DNA from: Cytobacillus purgationiresistens
Lineage (GTDB): Bacteria > Bacillota > Bacilli > Bacillales > Cytobacillaceae
Assembly: GCF_030813235.1 (NCBI RefSeq)
Contig: NZ_JAUSUB010000007.1
Location: forward strand, 124,001 to 188,000
DNA: 64,000 nt
Direction of reading: 5' to 3'
Positions 28,474 to 37,404 of the stretch are shown here, piece after piece; position 1 is the stretch's first letter; every line of letters starts with the position of its first letter. Made by a program: the position numbers and the translations under genes. A model generated the notes under the pieces. It made no database searches. It was given only the letters and a program-made list of their open reading frames with translations, and was not told the origin of the DNA.

Positions 28474-29340
28474 TTATTGAATCAACCTTTTTTTAACCAT
28501 ATCTCTTAATAGGAAGGTGGACAGATCTCTCTCCTCCGTCAATTGCATAAAAGCTCCTCCATAGCGGCGGCATAACCGTTCTAACTCCTCTGTATGCCGC
28601 TCCATACGCTTTTGATAATCTATTAAAATAGCATCGTTCATGCTTACATTCACAGCCGTTTCCCGCTCGCTATCTATTAATTTCATATCTCCACTATATG
28701 ACGGTGACACCTCTTCTGTTGATAACACCTGAAACAACCAAATTTCCTGTTTAAATGCTTTCATTTTTTTAAATACAGAGTCAAGAAGGCTAATATCCTC
28801 CATTCCATCTGTAATGAGAATGGACAATTGATGCTTTTTGACAAGCGATTGTTCAAGTAGTTTTACAAATTCACCCGTTTTTGCTTTTGTATCGAGATTG
28901 ATAATATCCAAAAAAGTTTTTTTGCTATAAATAGATCCTTTTTTCTTCAGTGGGCGGGTGCCGCTTGTTGGTATTAATGAAAAAAACAAACGATCTTCTT
29001 CTTTAAGTACAAGGTAGCTTAATGCAGCTGCCAACTCTTTTGCTAAATGCCACTTTGTCGCTATATGTCTCATCGAAGTGGTTCCATCAAGATAGATTGC
29101 AATAGAAATTTCCTGCTCATCTAAAAATCGTTTAATATAATGCTTCTGTGTTCTTCCATATACATTCCAATCAATCTGCCTGACATCATCACCAGGCTGA
29201 TAGACACGATAATCTGAAAACTCCAATGAGGATCCGAATTTACTTGATTGCCTCGTCCCGTTATGAAGCCCTCTTTTTTTCGAGCGCACGACCAGCCGTT
29301 TTTGCTGTAACTTCCGCAAATATCCCTCCGACCGATTCAT
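28474..29340 (-). CDS. DUF58 family protein, MoxR partner
   Basis: 288 residues, no transmembrane segment. The DUF58 signature FSDYRVYQPGDDVRQIDWNV is near residues 42-61, followed by YIKRFLDEQE. A VWA-like half carries a MIDAS variant LDGTTSMR (Thr in place of the first Ser) and ILITDGMEDI. DUF58 proteins are nearly always next to MoxR ATPases and are thought to be its clients or adaptors. Its ATG overlaps the moxR-type stop (ATGA). Confidence 0.92.
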   Translation of the reverse strand: MNRSEGYLRKLQQKRLVVRSKKRGLHNGTRQSSKFGSSLEFSDYRVYQPGDDVRQIDWNVYGRTQKHYIKRFLDEQEISIAIYLDGTTSMRHIATKWHLAKELAAALSYLVLKEEDRLFFSLIPTSGTRPLKKKGSIYSKKTFLDIINLDTKAKTGEFVKLLEQSLVKKHQLSILITDGMEDISLLDSVFKKMKAFKQEIWLFQVLSTEEVSPSYSGDMKLIDSERETAVNVSMNDAILIDYQKRMERHTEELERLCRRYGGAFMQLTEERDLSTFLLRDMVKKRLIQ

Positions 29341-30338
29341 TTATTCAATGCACCCACTTCCTCAATCAATCGATCGATGATCATATCTGTTGTCATTCCG
29401 TTTGCTTCAGCTTCAAAGTTTAAAAGAAGACGATGTCTTAAAACCGCTTTTACTGTTTGCTTTAAATCTCCAACGGAAACATGATATCGGCCTAGGCATA
29501 ACGCACGTGACTTCGCCATACTAATTAAACTTTGCAATCCGCGTGGTCCACTGCCATATTGAACATATTGCTTCACAATCTCTGGCGCATCACTCGCACC
29601 AGGGTGAGTACTTGAGATAAGATCCACTGCATATTCTATCAAGTCTTCAGAAATGAGAATTTCTTTTGCCAGCTTTTGCAAAAATACAACATCATCTACG
29701 CTTGCCACTTTTTCCAATGACCTTTCTGAGGCTCCTGTTGTTCTCTTTACAATTTCTTTTAACTCAGCTTTTGTCGGATAATTAACATCTACTTTGCAAA
29801 TAAACCGATCCGTCTGCGCTTCTGGCAAGGGATACGTCCCCTCCATATCAATAGGGTTTTGGGTTGCCAATACAAAGAAAGGCTTTGCCATTATTTTCGT
29901 TTCCCCCATAATGGTTACCGTCTTTTCACCCATCGCTTCAAGCAATGCACTTTGTGTTTTCGGGGTGGCCCGATTGATTTCATCAGCTAATACCATGTTG
30001 GCAAACAATGGACCTTCATGAAAAATAAAGCTTTGTTTCCCTTTATCATCTGGCTGCAAAAGCATCGTTCCTGTAATATCAGAAGGCATAATATCCGGGG
30101 TGAATTGAATACGGGAAAACTTTAAATCGAGACACTCAGATATCGTTTTAATTAGCATTGTCTTTCCGAGTCCAGGCAGCCCTTCTAACAGTACATGTCC
30201 GCAAGCAAACATACTCCACAATACTTGATCGATTACCTCCTCCTGACCGACTATAAAGGACTGCACCTCTTCCTTTACCTTTACTATTAATTCAGCTGCT
30301 TGTGAAAACTCCTGCGCTTTCTCTTCTATAACAGACAT
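29337..30338 (-). CDS. MoxR-family AAA+ ATPase
   Basis: Chaperone-like ATPase that typically matures or activates VWA-domain partners. The ATG at 30338 (GGAG seven bases upstream) gives 333 residues. Walker A GLPGLGKT is near residue 53, Walker B VLADEINRA near 113, then SALLEAMGEKTV, sensor 1 ATQNPIDMEGTYPLPEAQTDRF, and the Arg-rich VQYGSGPRGLQSLI sensor-2 region. These are canonical for MoxR. It starts four bases after the coiled-coil gene's stop and overlaps the DUF58 gene, the classic MoxR-DUF58-VWA order. Confidence 0.95.
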   Translation of the reverse strand: MSVIEEKAQEFSQAAELIVKVKEEVQSFIVGQEEVIDQVLWSMFACGHVLLEGLPGLGKTMLIKTISECLDLKFSRIQFTPDIMPSDITGTMLLQPDDKGKQSFIFHEGPLFANMVLADEINRATPKTQSALLEAMGEKTVTIMGETKIMAKPFFVLATQNPIDMEGTYPLPEAQTDRFICKVDVNYPTKAELKEIVKRTTGASERSLEKVASVDDVVFLQKLAKEILISEDLIEYAVDLISSTHPGASDAPEIVKQYVQYGSGPRGLQSLISMAKSRALCLGRYHVSVGDLKQTVKAVLRHRLLLNFEAEANGMTTDMIIDRLIEEVGALNK

Positions 30339-30342
30339 TTTG

Positions 30343-31902
30343 TCACTCCTTATTCGGGTCAATATTTGTGAAATATAATTGCACGATTTCTTCTAAATCT
30401 GCAGGTAAACGGTAACGCTCTGTACTTTGACGATAAGCTTTTTCATACTCTCGATACACTTCTTCGTAAGGTCTGCTATTGCCTTTCATTACTGGACCTT
30501 CGCTTTCATACGATTCTGCAGATTTACCGTTTCCGAGCTCACCTTTCTCCGTTTCTACATTTTCCTTTCCTTGGATGCGTTCTGGAATGGTCAGCAACTC
30601 TCTAGATCCCTGGCCAACACCAGCACCGTTCCCTGAGCCGCTACCTGATCCACCACCGCCAGAGCCGCCAGACCCTGAACCATTTCCTGAACCCGAACCG
30701 GATCCTGATCCATTTCCTGATCCTGATCCATTTCCTGATCCGTCACCATTATCGCTATCACTATCCTCATCACTACTTTCATCTGATGTGTTCGATGATG
30801 ACTGATTGGATTGGTTTCCTTGATTATTCGAACCGGAAGACGGTGCAAAAGCTATATTTTTTGGAGGCATGCCGCTAGCAGCCATTTGACCTTGCATTGA
30901 ATTCCCAGTGCTTTGCATTGCATTTTGTGCCGCAGCTAATTGTTTTAATAACTCTTCAGAATTTAACGCTTCCTCTATTTGCGCAACCAGCTTTTCCATA
31001 TCTTCTTCGGTTAATTGACCATCAGATTCTGTCATTTGGCTCAACAGTTCTTTTTGCTCCTCGGTTAATTTATCCCAATCCTCATTTAAGGCTGCCAGCT
31101 CCTCTTTGAAATCATCCAGCTGCTTCTCATCAAGAAGTTTCGCTAACTCTTCCATTTTCTGGTCATCCAGCTCTTTCTTCCACTGTTCCAAGACATCTAG
31201 TTTTTCTTTTTCCTTCATTTGCTGAAGCTCTATGTTCTTCATCTCTTTTGCCAATTCCTCGAGGGCCTTTTCAGCCGTTTTCTGCTGTGCTATTTTTTCC
31301 TTCGCTTCTTCAATTTTCTTCTTCACAACAGGATTTTTCTCTTCTTTTATTTTCTCAGCAAGCTTTTTTTCTGCTTCTTCAATAAGCTCTTTTTCCTTTT
31401 CCAGCTGACTAGCGAGCTTCATCGTTTCATTAGGGAAACTGTATAAGAGAACTCCTCCAAGCGCAAAGGCTGCAAATAAAAGAAGTAACCTTGGATGGAA
31501 ACATTTCTTTTTTCTTTTTAACACTCTTTCTGATTCTTGTTTCATAAAATGAACAGCATCACCGAGCTGCAACTGTGCCATTAAGCCATCATCATCCATA
31601 AATGTGGCAGCGGTTATCACCCGATCATCTGAAACATAGCGATTATAAATAAGGGCAGCCTGTTTCAATGTAGGCCTTGCCCTCCATATACGAATAATAA
31701 ACAAAACTGTAGTAACTGAAAAAATGCCAATGACATAATTAATCAAATATGGCGTTACTACAAATCTTGAAAGTAGCAGAAGAAAAAGAGTAGCTGCCCC
31801 GCTTATGAGGAGGAACAACTGAAACTCTTTCAAGATGACTTCTAAAAATAGCTGGCGCTTGACCGGTTTTAATAGCTTAATGAATCTATTCCAATTAGTC
31901 AT
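30343..31902 (-). CDS. Membrane-anchored coiled-coil protein with Gly/Ser/Asn low-complexity segment
   Basis: About 519 residues from the ATG at 31902 (AAGGA nine bases upstream; an ATG at 31911 is too close to it). Two TM segments near 20-75 and a third near 137-157 are followed by a long Glu/Lys coiled coil (about 165-310). A Ser/Asp/Gly/Asn-rich segment follows (about 345-435, with GSGNGSGS-type repeats). The conserved-looking end is EEVYREYEKAYRQSTERYRLP...IVQLYFTNIDPN. The architecture recalls the coiled-coil membrane proteins often encoded near moxR genes (DUF4175-like), but I do not recognise the family surely. Confidence 0.8.
   Translation of the reverse strand: MTNWNRFIKLLKPVKRQLFLEVILKEFQLFLLISGAATLFLLLLSRFVVTPYLINYVIGIFSVTTVLFIIRIWRARPTLKQAALIYNRYVSDDRVITAATFMDDDGLMAQLQLGDAVHFMKQESERVLKRKKKCFHPRLLLLFAAFALGGVLLYSFPNETMKLASQLEKEKELIEEAEKKLAEKIKEEKNPVVKKKIEEAKEKIAQQKTAEKALEELAKEMKNIELQQMKEKEKLDVLEQWKKELDDQKMEELAKLLDEKQLDDFKEELAALNEDWDKLTEEQKELLSQMTESDGQLTEEDMEKLVAQIEEALNSEELLKQLAAAQNAMQSTGNSMQGQMAASGMPPKNIAFAPSSGSNNQGNQSNQSSSNTSDESSDEDSDSDNGDGSGNGSGSGNGSGSGSGSGNGSGSGGSGGGGSGSGSGNGAGVGQGSRELLTIPERIQGKENVETEKGELGNGKSAESYESEGPVMKGNSRPYEEVYREYEKAYRQSTERYRLPADLEEIVQLYFTNIDPNKE
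30668..30742. repeat. 18-bp coding minisatellite inside the low-complexity segment
   Basis: On the plus strand GATCCTGATCCATTTCCT is repeated in tandem with small variations. On the coding strand it encodes SGSGNG-type units. Such short identical repeats can change number by slippage, so the linker length may vary among strains. Confidence 0.7.
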
Positions 31903-31931
31903 CACATTCATTCCTTTTCGGATTAAATAAA

Positions 31932-32786
31932 TTATCCCTTTTTCATATTCGGACGGAGCTTTTTAATACTTAACAGGATTGCACCGACAAAAATGATAGT
32001 ATATGAAATAACATATGACACCCACAGAGGTGTTTTAATCCCTGTTATTCGATGAATTTCATCATGAATTTCTGGCTCAAATGAACCCGCCAAGACGATG
32101 ACTGGATTCAGCATAGCCATAAAATAGGCATATGGCGTTGTAGGCGGCGTCCCTGATGAAGACATATGATAATAGCCTTGACCGAATTGCAGCGATATCA
32201 ATGTCAAAAAGGCCGTTCCACCTACAAGAAATAGTGTGACCGCATACGTAGTTACCATCGAAACAATCGTTTTCCTAATTAAGGTGGAAAAAAGTACGCC
32301 TAAACTTCCAAACGCTAATATTGTAAAAGAATAATATACAACAGTAGTTAGTACTTGTATCGGTGAAATTCCTCCATATAAAAACACAAAGCTATATAGA
32401 GGCAGACTTGCGATAATCAATAACATTAAATAAGAAATGGACGAAATAAGTTTCGACAGAACAATACTTGCTGAGCTCTGGGCTGTCGTTAGCATAATGT
32501 TCAACGTTTGTCTTTCTCTCTCACTTGAAATTACACCCGCTGTCAGTCCTGGAGTAATGAAAAGAATAAGAATCAGCTGCAGAATGGAAAGCATCATAAA
32601 CATCATTCTGCTTTGTTCAGGTTTAAAGAAACCTTGTGAACTGGTTAAAGATTCAATAAAGACAAAACCAATGATTAAAATGGCGAGCGCCAATAAATAA
32701 AACAAAAGGCCAAGAAAGCTTTTAAATGAGCGGAACCTTAACTTAAACTCTTTATTTAATACCGGGTTGATGACGAAATGCTTCAA
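31932..32786 (-). CDS. ABC-2 type transporter permease
   Basis: 284 residues with about six TM helices: FLGLLFYLLALAILIIGFV, MLSILQLILILFITPGL, YLMLLIIASLPLYSFVF, YYSFTILAFGSLGVLF, TYAVTLFLVGGTAFLTLI, VSYVISYTIIFVGAILL. GVISSERERQTLNIMLTT between helices 2 and 3 is the coupling segment typical of NosY/ABC-2 permeases. The start is a TTG at 32786 with GGGGTGGAG upstream, overlapping the ATPase stop. It pairs with that ATPase as an exporter or membrane-remodelling unit; substrate unknown. Confidence 0.92.
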   Translation of the reverse strand: MKHFVINPVLNKEFKLRFRSFKSFLGLLFYLLALAILIIGFVFIESLTSSQGFFKPEQSRMMFMMLSILQLILILFITPGLTAGVISSERERQTLNIMLTTAQSSASIVLSKLISSISYLMLLIIASLPLYSFVFLYGGISPIQVLTTVVYYSFTILAFGSLGVLFSTLIRKTIVSMVTTYAVTLFLVGGTAFLTLISLQFGQGYYHMSSSGTPPTTPYAYFMAMLNPVIVLAGSFEPEIHDEIHRITGIKTPLWVSYVISYTIIFVGAILLSIKKLRPNMKKG

Positions 32787-33718
32787 GACAGCTCCACCCC
32801 TTTCGTAATTTCCATAAAGATATCTTCAAGATCAACCTGCGCTTCTGCAAAGCTTCTAATGGCAAGACCGTATTTAATTGCACTGCGCAGGAGCTCCACC
32901 TGCTCTTGATCAGTCCCTTTAAAAGTAAACTCAATTGTGTGACTTTCAGGCTGATATTGAAGTCTTGCCACTAGCGGTTCATCTTCAAAAAAGGCAATCG
33001 CATTTTCCGCATGTCCTGCAAGCATGACCGTTATGACTTTTTCACCTTTTAGCTGAGCTTGAATCTCAGCTACCCCGCCTTCAGCAACGAGCTTCCCTTG
33101 ATCAATTATCCCGATGCGATCACACATCTCTGCAAGCTCAGGTAAGATGTGTGAGGAAATTAAGATGGTTTTCCCCATTTCCTTTAATTCTTTTAAAATT
33201 TCACGCATTTCAATTCTTGCTCGTGGATCTAATCCAGACGCAGGTTCATCTAAAATCAGCACCTCCGGATCATGGATTAAGCTACGCGCTAAACAAAGAC
33301 GCTGCTTCATACCCCGTGAAAGCAAATCCACATATGCATCGCGCTTATGAGTCAAATTCACTAAATCAAGGAGTTGAGGAATTAATTTTTCTCTTTCTGA
33401 CAAAGGTATACCGTAGCTTGCTCCATAGAAATGCAGGTATTCGTTTGCCTTCAGCTGGTCATATACCCCAAAAAAGTCTGGCATATAACCTATTTGCCTG
33501 CGCACCATCTTCGCTTCCTTTTGCACATTATAGCCATTGACAAAGGCTGTACCAGCTGTAGGGGCAAGCAAAGTGGATAAGATGGAAAAGGTGGTCGATT
33601 TACCAGCTCCATTTTGTCCAACAAACCCAAACACGGTTCCTTTTTCTATTTTTAAATTTAATGAATCAAGCGCAGTAAATTTTCCATATCTTTTTGTTAA
33701 ATCTATGATTTCTATCAT
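32783..33718 (-). CDS. ABC transporter ATP-binding protein
   Basis: 311 residues. Walker A FVGQNGAGKSTTFSIL near 33-48, Q-loop QIGYMPDFFG, signature LLSRGMKQRLCLARSLIHDP (Ser-Arg-Gly variant of SGG), Walker B VLILDEPASGLDPRARIE, switch His in SSHILPE. A C-terminal extension of about 90 residues after the ATPase core is common in ABC-2 (CcmA/NatA-type) ATPases. Four-base overlaps on both sides (ATGA with the 793-residue gene; with the permease) show tight coupling. Confidence 0.95.
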   Translation of the reverse strand: MIEIIDLTKRYGKFTALDSLNLKIEKGTVFGFVGQNGAGKSTTFSILSTLLAPTAGTAFVNGYNVQKEAKMVRRQIGYMPDFFGVYDQLKANEYLHFYGASYGIPLSEREKLIPQLLDLVNLTHKRDAYVDLLSRGMKQRLCLARSLIHDPEVLILDEPASGLDPRARIEMREILKELKEMGKTILISSHILPELAEMCDRIGIIDQGKLVAEGGVAEIQAQLKGEKVITVMLAGHAENAIAFFEDEPLVARLQYQPESHTIEFTFKGTDQEQVELLRSAIKYGLAIRSFAEAQVDLEDIFMEITKGVELS

Positions 33719-36096
33719 GGTGACAATTCCCCTTTAATTGTTATATTAGGCAATTGGGTATAAGGATCTCCGTTTGTGTTTTTGTTAAATTTGATCATCA
33801 CTTCACCTTTGTCAGATATATATTCATCAATCGAATCTTTTTCTGTCAGTTGGAATGTATTGTTTTTACTTAAGTCAATCTCAATCCATTCATTTTTAGT
33901 CTGATGATAAATCGAATAATTCACACCATGACTATTTATCACAAGCTTTAATTCATTAATACTATAATTCTTGCCAATCATATCAGCTGGTAATTGATAA
34001 ATATAATCATATTCTCCGTCTTCTAATAAAGCTTCATTATTAGCAGTGCTGTACCAATCCTCATGTATCTGACCTTCAATGATTTTAAAGCGGGCATTTA
34101 AATGGTCATTTTTTAAAGTGAACTTTCCGGTAATTTCTTGTTTTGCTTCCGTTTTTTCAATTATGAGGTTCAGATTATGCTGTTTTTCTTCCTTATCCTC
34201 CATTTTTATATCAATGACTGAATCTGTTAAGATCCCTGCGAGCACTGGCTGGTTATCTTTATAGTAATAATCCAGGAGAAAGTTGGATGCAGCAGAAAAT
34301 AACCTTTCTTGCTTCATCTCATTAATACCCTGTTGATTAGAACCTCCGTACCCATTTGAATATGGACGGGTTAGAAAGCTGGATTTCACTTCGGCTTTTA
34401 CAGATATTGTTTCTCCCTTTTTCACTGGTCCGAGTTTAACTTGGCGGTTTCCTGTCCAAAGATAAAGCTCGGCAAAATCATAGTCATAAAGGTTTTCAAT
34501 CGTACCTGTCAATACGCCGTTCTTAAAGGTTAAATCACTTTTATATGAACCGGCAGAATCGTGCTGGGCAGGTCCATATACTGTTTTAGCAGACCAATAT
34601 TCGATGCTCGGGAATACCACACTATCCCGCTTTGCCTTTTTCTCCATTACGGCGCCTCTTAAAGGATCAACACTTGCTGAGTTCATTGTGCTCATTACTG
34701 GCGTAAATTCATTTTTAGGATAGCTAACCGTATAGGACCCCTTATTATTTGCAAGAGTTGTCGCAGCTTGATAGCCTTTCAGCTGTTGCCCATCCTGAAT
34801 ATAGAATCCCATTTGATTCAATTGCGGATTACCCAATCTGTCCTTCGCACCGATTGTGAAAATGACAACGGCCATGAGAATCGAAATCGATGGAATAATC
34901 CACCATGCTTGCTCCCGTTTATCTAACTTACGAAGAATAAAATACAAAATAGGGACAACAAGAATAATGTATCCGGCCAACAGCGCAATCAACTGGCCAA
35001 TTGAAAAGCTGGACGACGGAAAATATTCATTTACTTCTGCAAAATCCCAATAAAGCTGATCCAACATGTCAGATCCATAATAACCGCTTGTAATATTGCT
35101 TATATCAGCGTGTTTTAAAAGCTGCTCAAACCAATCACTATAATTCGACCACGAAGATAAAGGCTCATCACCTAGTGAAAATGCGGTTTGGAGAATGATA
35201 CCTTGGCCATAGGATTTCTTGACGACTGCAGGGGTTTCCCCGCTCTTTGCCAGCACGGTCGCATCCTTTTCAAGCTCCCCTGTAAATAATTGCAGTTCTT
35301 TTATCGGAAAGTCTTTATCTTTATTCGTATTTAAAAATGATGCATCACCCTTTGTTTCATTAGTTGTTTGTAGCGGCAATAATGAATAAAGCGGCCCATA
35401 AAATTGACTGGCATTTGGTGTACCGCCTGCAATAAATACGCCCCCTCCTGCAATCCATTCGCTTATAGCTGCTTGTTGTTCTTCTGATAAAGCAGAAACA
35501 GCAAACTTATCAATAAGCAAAACATCAAGCGTTTCTAAGCTTAATGCATGTTTCGGAACATGCTCTTCTTTCATTTGCACCAATTGCGTCTGTGTTTTTG
35601 GAAGAACCCTCAACTCTTTTAAACGATCGTATTGTTCGCTTAATACGCCAATTATATGATCATCAATGTCAATAAACTTCGGTTTAATTGTTTTGTCGCC
35701 CTTATAGGGAACTGCCTTTCCATCCCTCCAGTCGCCTTTAAATAAATGAATCGTTGGCTCATTTTGATTATAGGATTGATAATCCTCTGTCACACCAGGC
35801 AATGCTACTTCAAACGATTTAGAACTGTTGGCAGGCAGCTCTATTTTAACCGGTACGGATCCACCGGCATTATATGTAGGATAAAACTCAACTAGTAAAT
35901 AGCCGCTGAAGTCCCCCCCTGAATTTTCCGCTACAACTCTTAACGGAAAACCTTCCCCACTTTTTACTTTTCCATCAAATCCAGCTTCGACAGATATTTT
36001 TATTTTTTCTGCCGCTGCCGTTGCAGGGTGTGTCCAATTGAAGCATAGCAGGACTGTAAATAATATTATAATGGATATTTTTACTCTTTTCTGCAC
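33715..36096 (-). CDS. Secreted/membrane protein with two TM helices, first gene of MoxR/VWA/ABC cluster
   Basis: About 793 residues from the GTG at 36096 (GGGGGAG five bases upstream). A signal peptide (KRVKISIIILFTVLLCFNWTHPATAAA) precedes a beta-rich domain (FPLRVVAENSGG, VKIELPANSSKSFEV). LDVLLIDKFAVSALSEEQQAAISEWI and GGGVFIAGGTPNASQFYG resemble the glutaminase-like fold of ABC auxiliary proteins of the GldG type. Two TM helices (about 364-387, 397-418) are joined by a basic loop RKLDKREQ, then another extracytoplasmic region of about 370 residues. It overlaps the ABC ATPase gene, so it may be the transporter's extracytoplasmic partner. I do not recognise a named family. Confidence 0.8.
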   Translation of the reverse strand: MQKRVKISIIILFTVLLCFNWTHPATAAAEKIKISVEAGFDGKVKSGEGFPLRVVAENSGGDFSGYLLVEFYPTYNAGGSVPVKIELPANSSKSFEVALPGVTEDYQSYNQNEPTIHLFKGDWRDGKAVPYKGDKTIKPKFIDIDDHIIGVLSEQYDRLKELRVLPKTQTQLVQMKEEHVPKHALSLETLDVLLIDKFAVSALSEEQQAAISEWIAGGGVFIAGGTPNASQFYGPLYSLLPLQTTNETKGDASFLNTNKDKDFPIKELQLFTGELEKDATVLAKSGETPAVVKKSYGQGIILQTAFSLGDEPLSSWSNYSDWFEQLLKHADISNITSGYYGSDMLDQLYWDFAEVNEYFPSSSFSIGQLIALLAGYIILVVPILYFILRKLDKREQAWWIIPSISILMAVVIFTIGAKDRLGNPQLNQMGFYIQDGQQLKGYQAATTLANNKGSYTVSYPKNEFTPVMSTMNSASVDPLRGAVMEKKAKRDSVVFPSIEYWSAKTVYGPAQHDSAGSYKSDLTFKNGVLTGTIENLYDYDFAELYLWTGNRQVKLGPVKKGETISVKAEVKSSFLTRPYSNGYGGSNQQGINEMKQERLFSAASNFLLDYYYKDNQPVLAGILTDSVIDIKMEDKEEKQHNLNLIIEKTEAKQEITGKFTLKNDHLNARFKIIEGQIHEDWYSTANNEALLEDGEYDYIYQLPADMIGKNYSINELKLVINSHGVNYSIYHQTKNEWIEIDLSKNNTFQLTEKDSIDEYISDKGEVMIKFNKNTNGDPYTQLPNITIKGELSP

Positions 36097-36285
36097 AAAA
36101 TCTCCCCCTGTTTTCATTCCACATATTCATTGACGAAAAAACAATTTAAAAAGTTCTGCATTTTAAAAAATATTTCTATATATTGGACGATTATATTTCC
36201 CTTGTCCCCTACACATAAGCTAAATATCTTTATTAGAGTTCGATTTTCTTATATAAATTCCTTTATTATGAAAAGATCCTCCATA

Positions 36286-36316
36286 CAAAAAGGGTGAGCC
36301 AATTAAGGCTCACCCT
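36286..36316 (-). terminator. Intrinsic terminator of ftsY
   Basis: AGGGTGAGCC and GGCTCACCCT form a perfect 10-bp stem with a 6-base loop, followed by TTTTTG on the minus strand, 15 bases past the ftsY stop. It separates the rnc-smc-ftsY unit from the MoxR/VWA/ABC cluster. A TATAAT at 36195-36190 with no clear -35 is the only promoter-like feature before the cluster. Confidence 0.9.
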
Positions 36317-36331
36317 GTCGCATCAAATATT

Positions 36332-37321
36332 CTATTTTTCTTCCGCTTCTATCGTGTCTGAAAACAATCCATAAACATATTGCTCAGCATTAAATTCTTG
36401 TAAATCATCCATTTTCTCTCCCAGTCCAACGAACTTAACCGGGATGTCTAGTTCATTGCGAATCGCTAAGACAATGCCGCCTTTAGCTGTCCCATCGAGC
36501 TTAGTAAGTACAATGCCGCTTACATTTGTCGCTTCTTTAAAGGTTTTGGCTTGTACCATCGCATTCTGTCCTGTTGTTGCATCTAATGCCAGCAGGACTT
36601 CGTGAGGTGCACCTGGTATTTCTCTCTCGATGACACGCTTTACCTTTTCAAGCTCCTTCATCAAATTTACTTTGTTTTGCAGGCGACCAGCCGTATCGCA
36701 AATGAGAATGTCTGCTTGCCGTGCTTTTGCAGCCTGAACAGCGTCAAACATCACCGCGGCTGGATCTGAGCCTGCTCCTTGCTTAATTACATCAACGCCT
36801 ACTCTTTCTCCCCATACTTCCAGCTGTTCAATTGCACCTGCGCGGAATGTATCACCTGCAGCAAGCACTACTTTTTTTCCTTCGCCTTTAAACTTATGGG
36901 CCAGCTTGCCAATCGTTGTCGTTTTTCCGACGCCATTTACTCCGACAAACAATATGACAGTTAATCCGTCAGCTTGAATATTCAAAGCAGACGAAGCGTT
37001 TCCGCCCTTTTCATAAATATCAACCAGCTTTTCTGAGATGACAGCATGAACTTCTGCAGGATCCTGGATGTTCTTTCTTTTCACTTCCATTTTCAGCTCT
37101 TCAATAAGCGTCATGACTGTGTCAAATCCAACATCCGCCTGGATAAGTATTTCCTCAAGTTCTTCAAAAAAGTCCTCATCGACTTTTCGATAGCGAGCAA
37201 CGAGGTCATTTACCTTACCTGAGAAATTATCTCTTGTTTTTGATAATCCGTCTTTAAATTTTTCCGTTACCGTATCAGTCTGTAGCGTAATTCGTTCTTT
37301 TAACTTTTTAAAAAAGCTCAT
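36332..37321 (-). CDS. ftsY: FtsY, signal recognition particle receptor
   Basis: Membrane-associated SRP GTPase that docks ribosome-SRP complexes. At 329 residues it equals B. subtilis FtsY, without the long acidic A-domain of E. coli. Amphipathic start MSFFKKLKERI, then the N-domain, Walker A GVNGVGKTTTIGKLAHKF near 128, DTAGRLQNKVNLM near 212, TKLDGTAKGGIVLAI near 272, C-terminal GEKMDDLQEFNAEQYVYGLF. It follows smc by 83 bases. Confidence 0.98.
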   Translation of the reverse strand: MSFFKKLKERITLQTDTVTEKFKDGLSKTRDNFSGKVNDLVARYRKVDEDFFEELEEILIQADVGFDTVMTLIEELKMEVKRKNIQDPAEVHAVISEKLVDIYEKGGNASSALNIQADGLTVILFVGVNGVGKTTTIGKLAHKFKGEGKKVVLAAGDTFRAGAIEQLEVWGERVGVDVIKQGAGSDPAAVMFDAVQAAKARQADILICDTAGRLQNKVNLMKELEKVKRVIEREIPGAPHEVLLALDATTGQNAMVQAKTFKEATNVSGIVLTKLDGTAKGGIVLAIRNELDIPVKFVGLGEKMDDLQEFNAEQYVYGLFSDTIEAEEK

Positions 37322-37404
37322 CTCTTCACTTCCTATTTTTCATTTTTTCAAAATATATGTATCGGAGGTGCGTTTACACACCCCACATATTAAGCTTTAT
37401 GTTT

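Noticed and set aside
30479-30805. Proline-rich open frame on the plus strand
   Set aside because: It is the antisense of the Gly/Ser linker coding repeats; no ribosome site and no independent sign of coding.
36190-36195. TATAAT as the promoter of the MoxR/VWA/ABC cluster
   Set aside because: Perfect -10 hexamer but no acceptable -35 at 16-18 bases; left unassigned.
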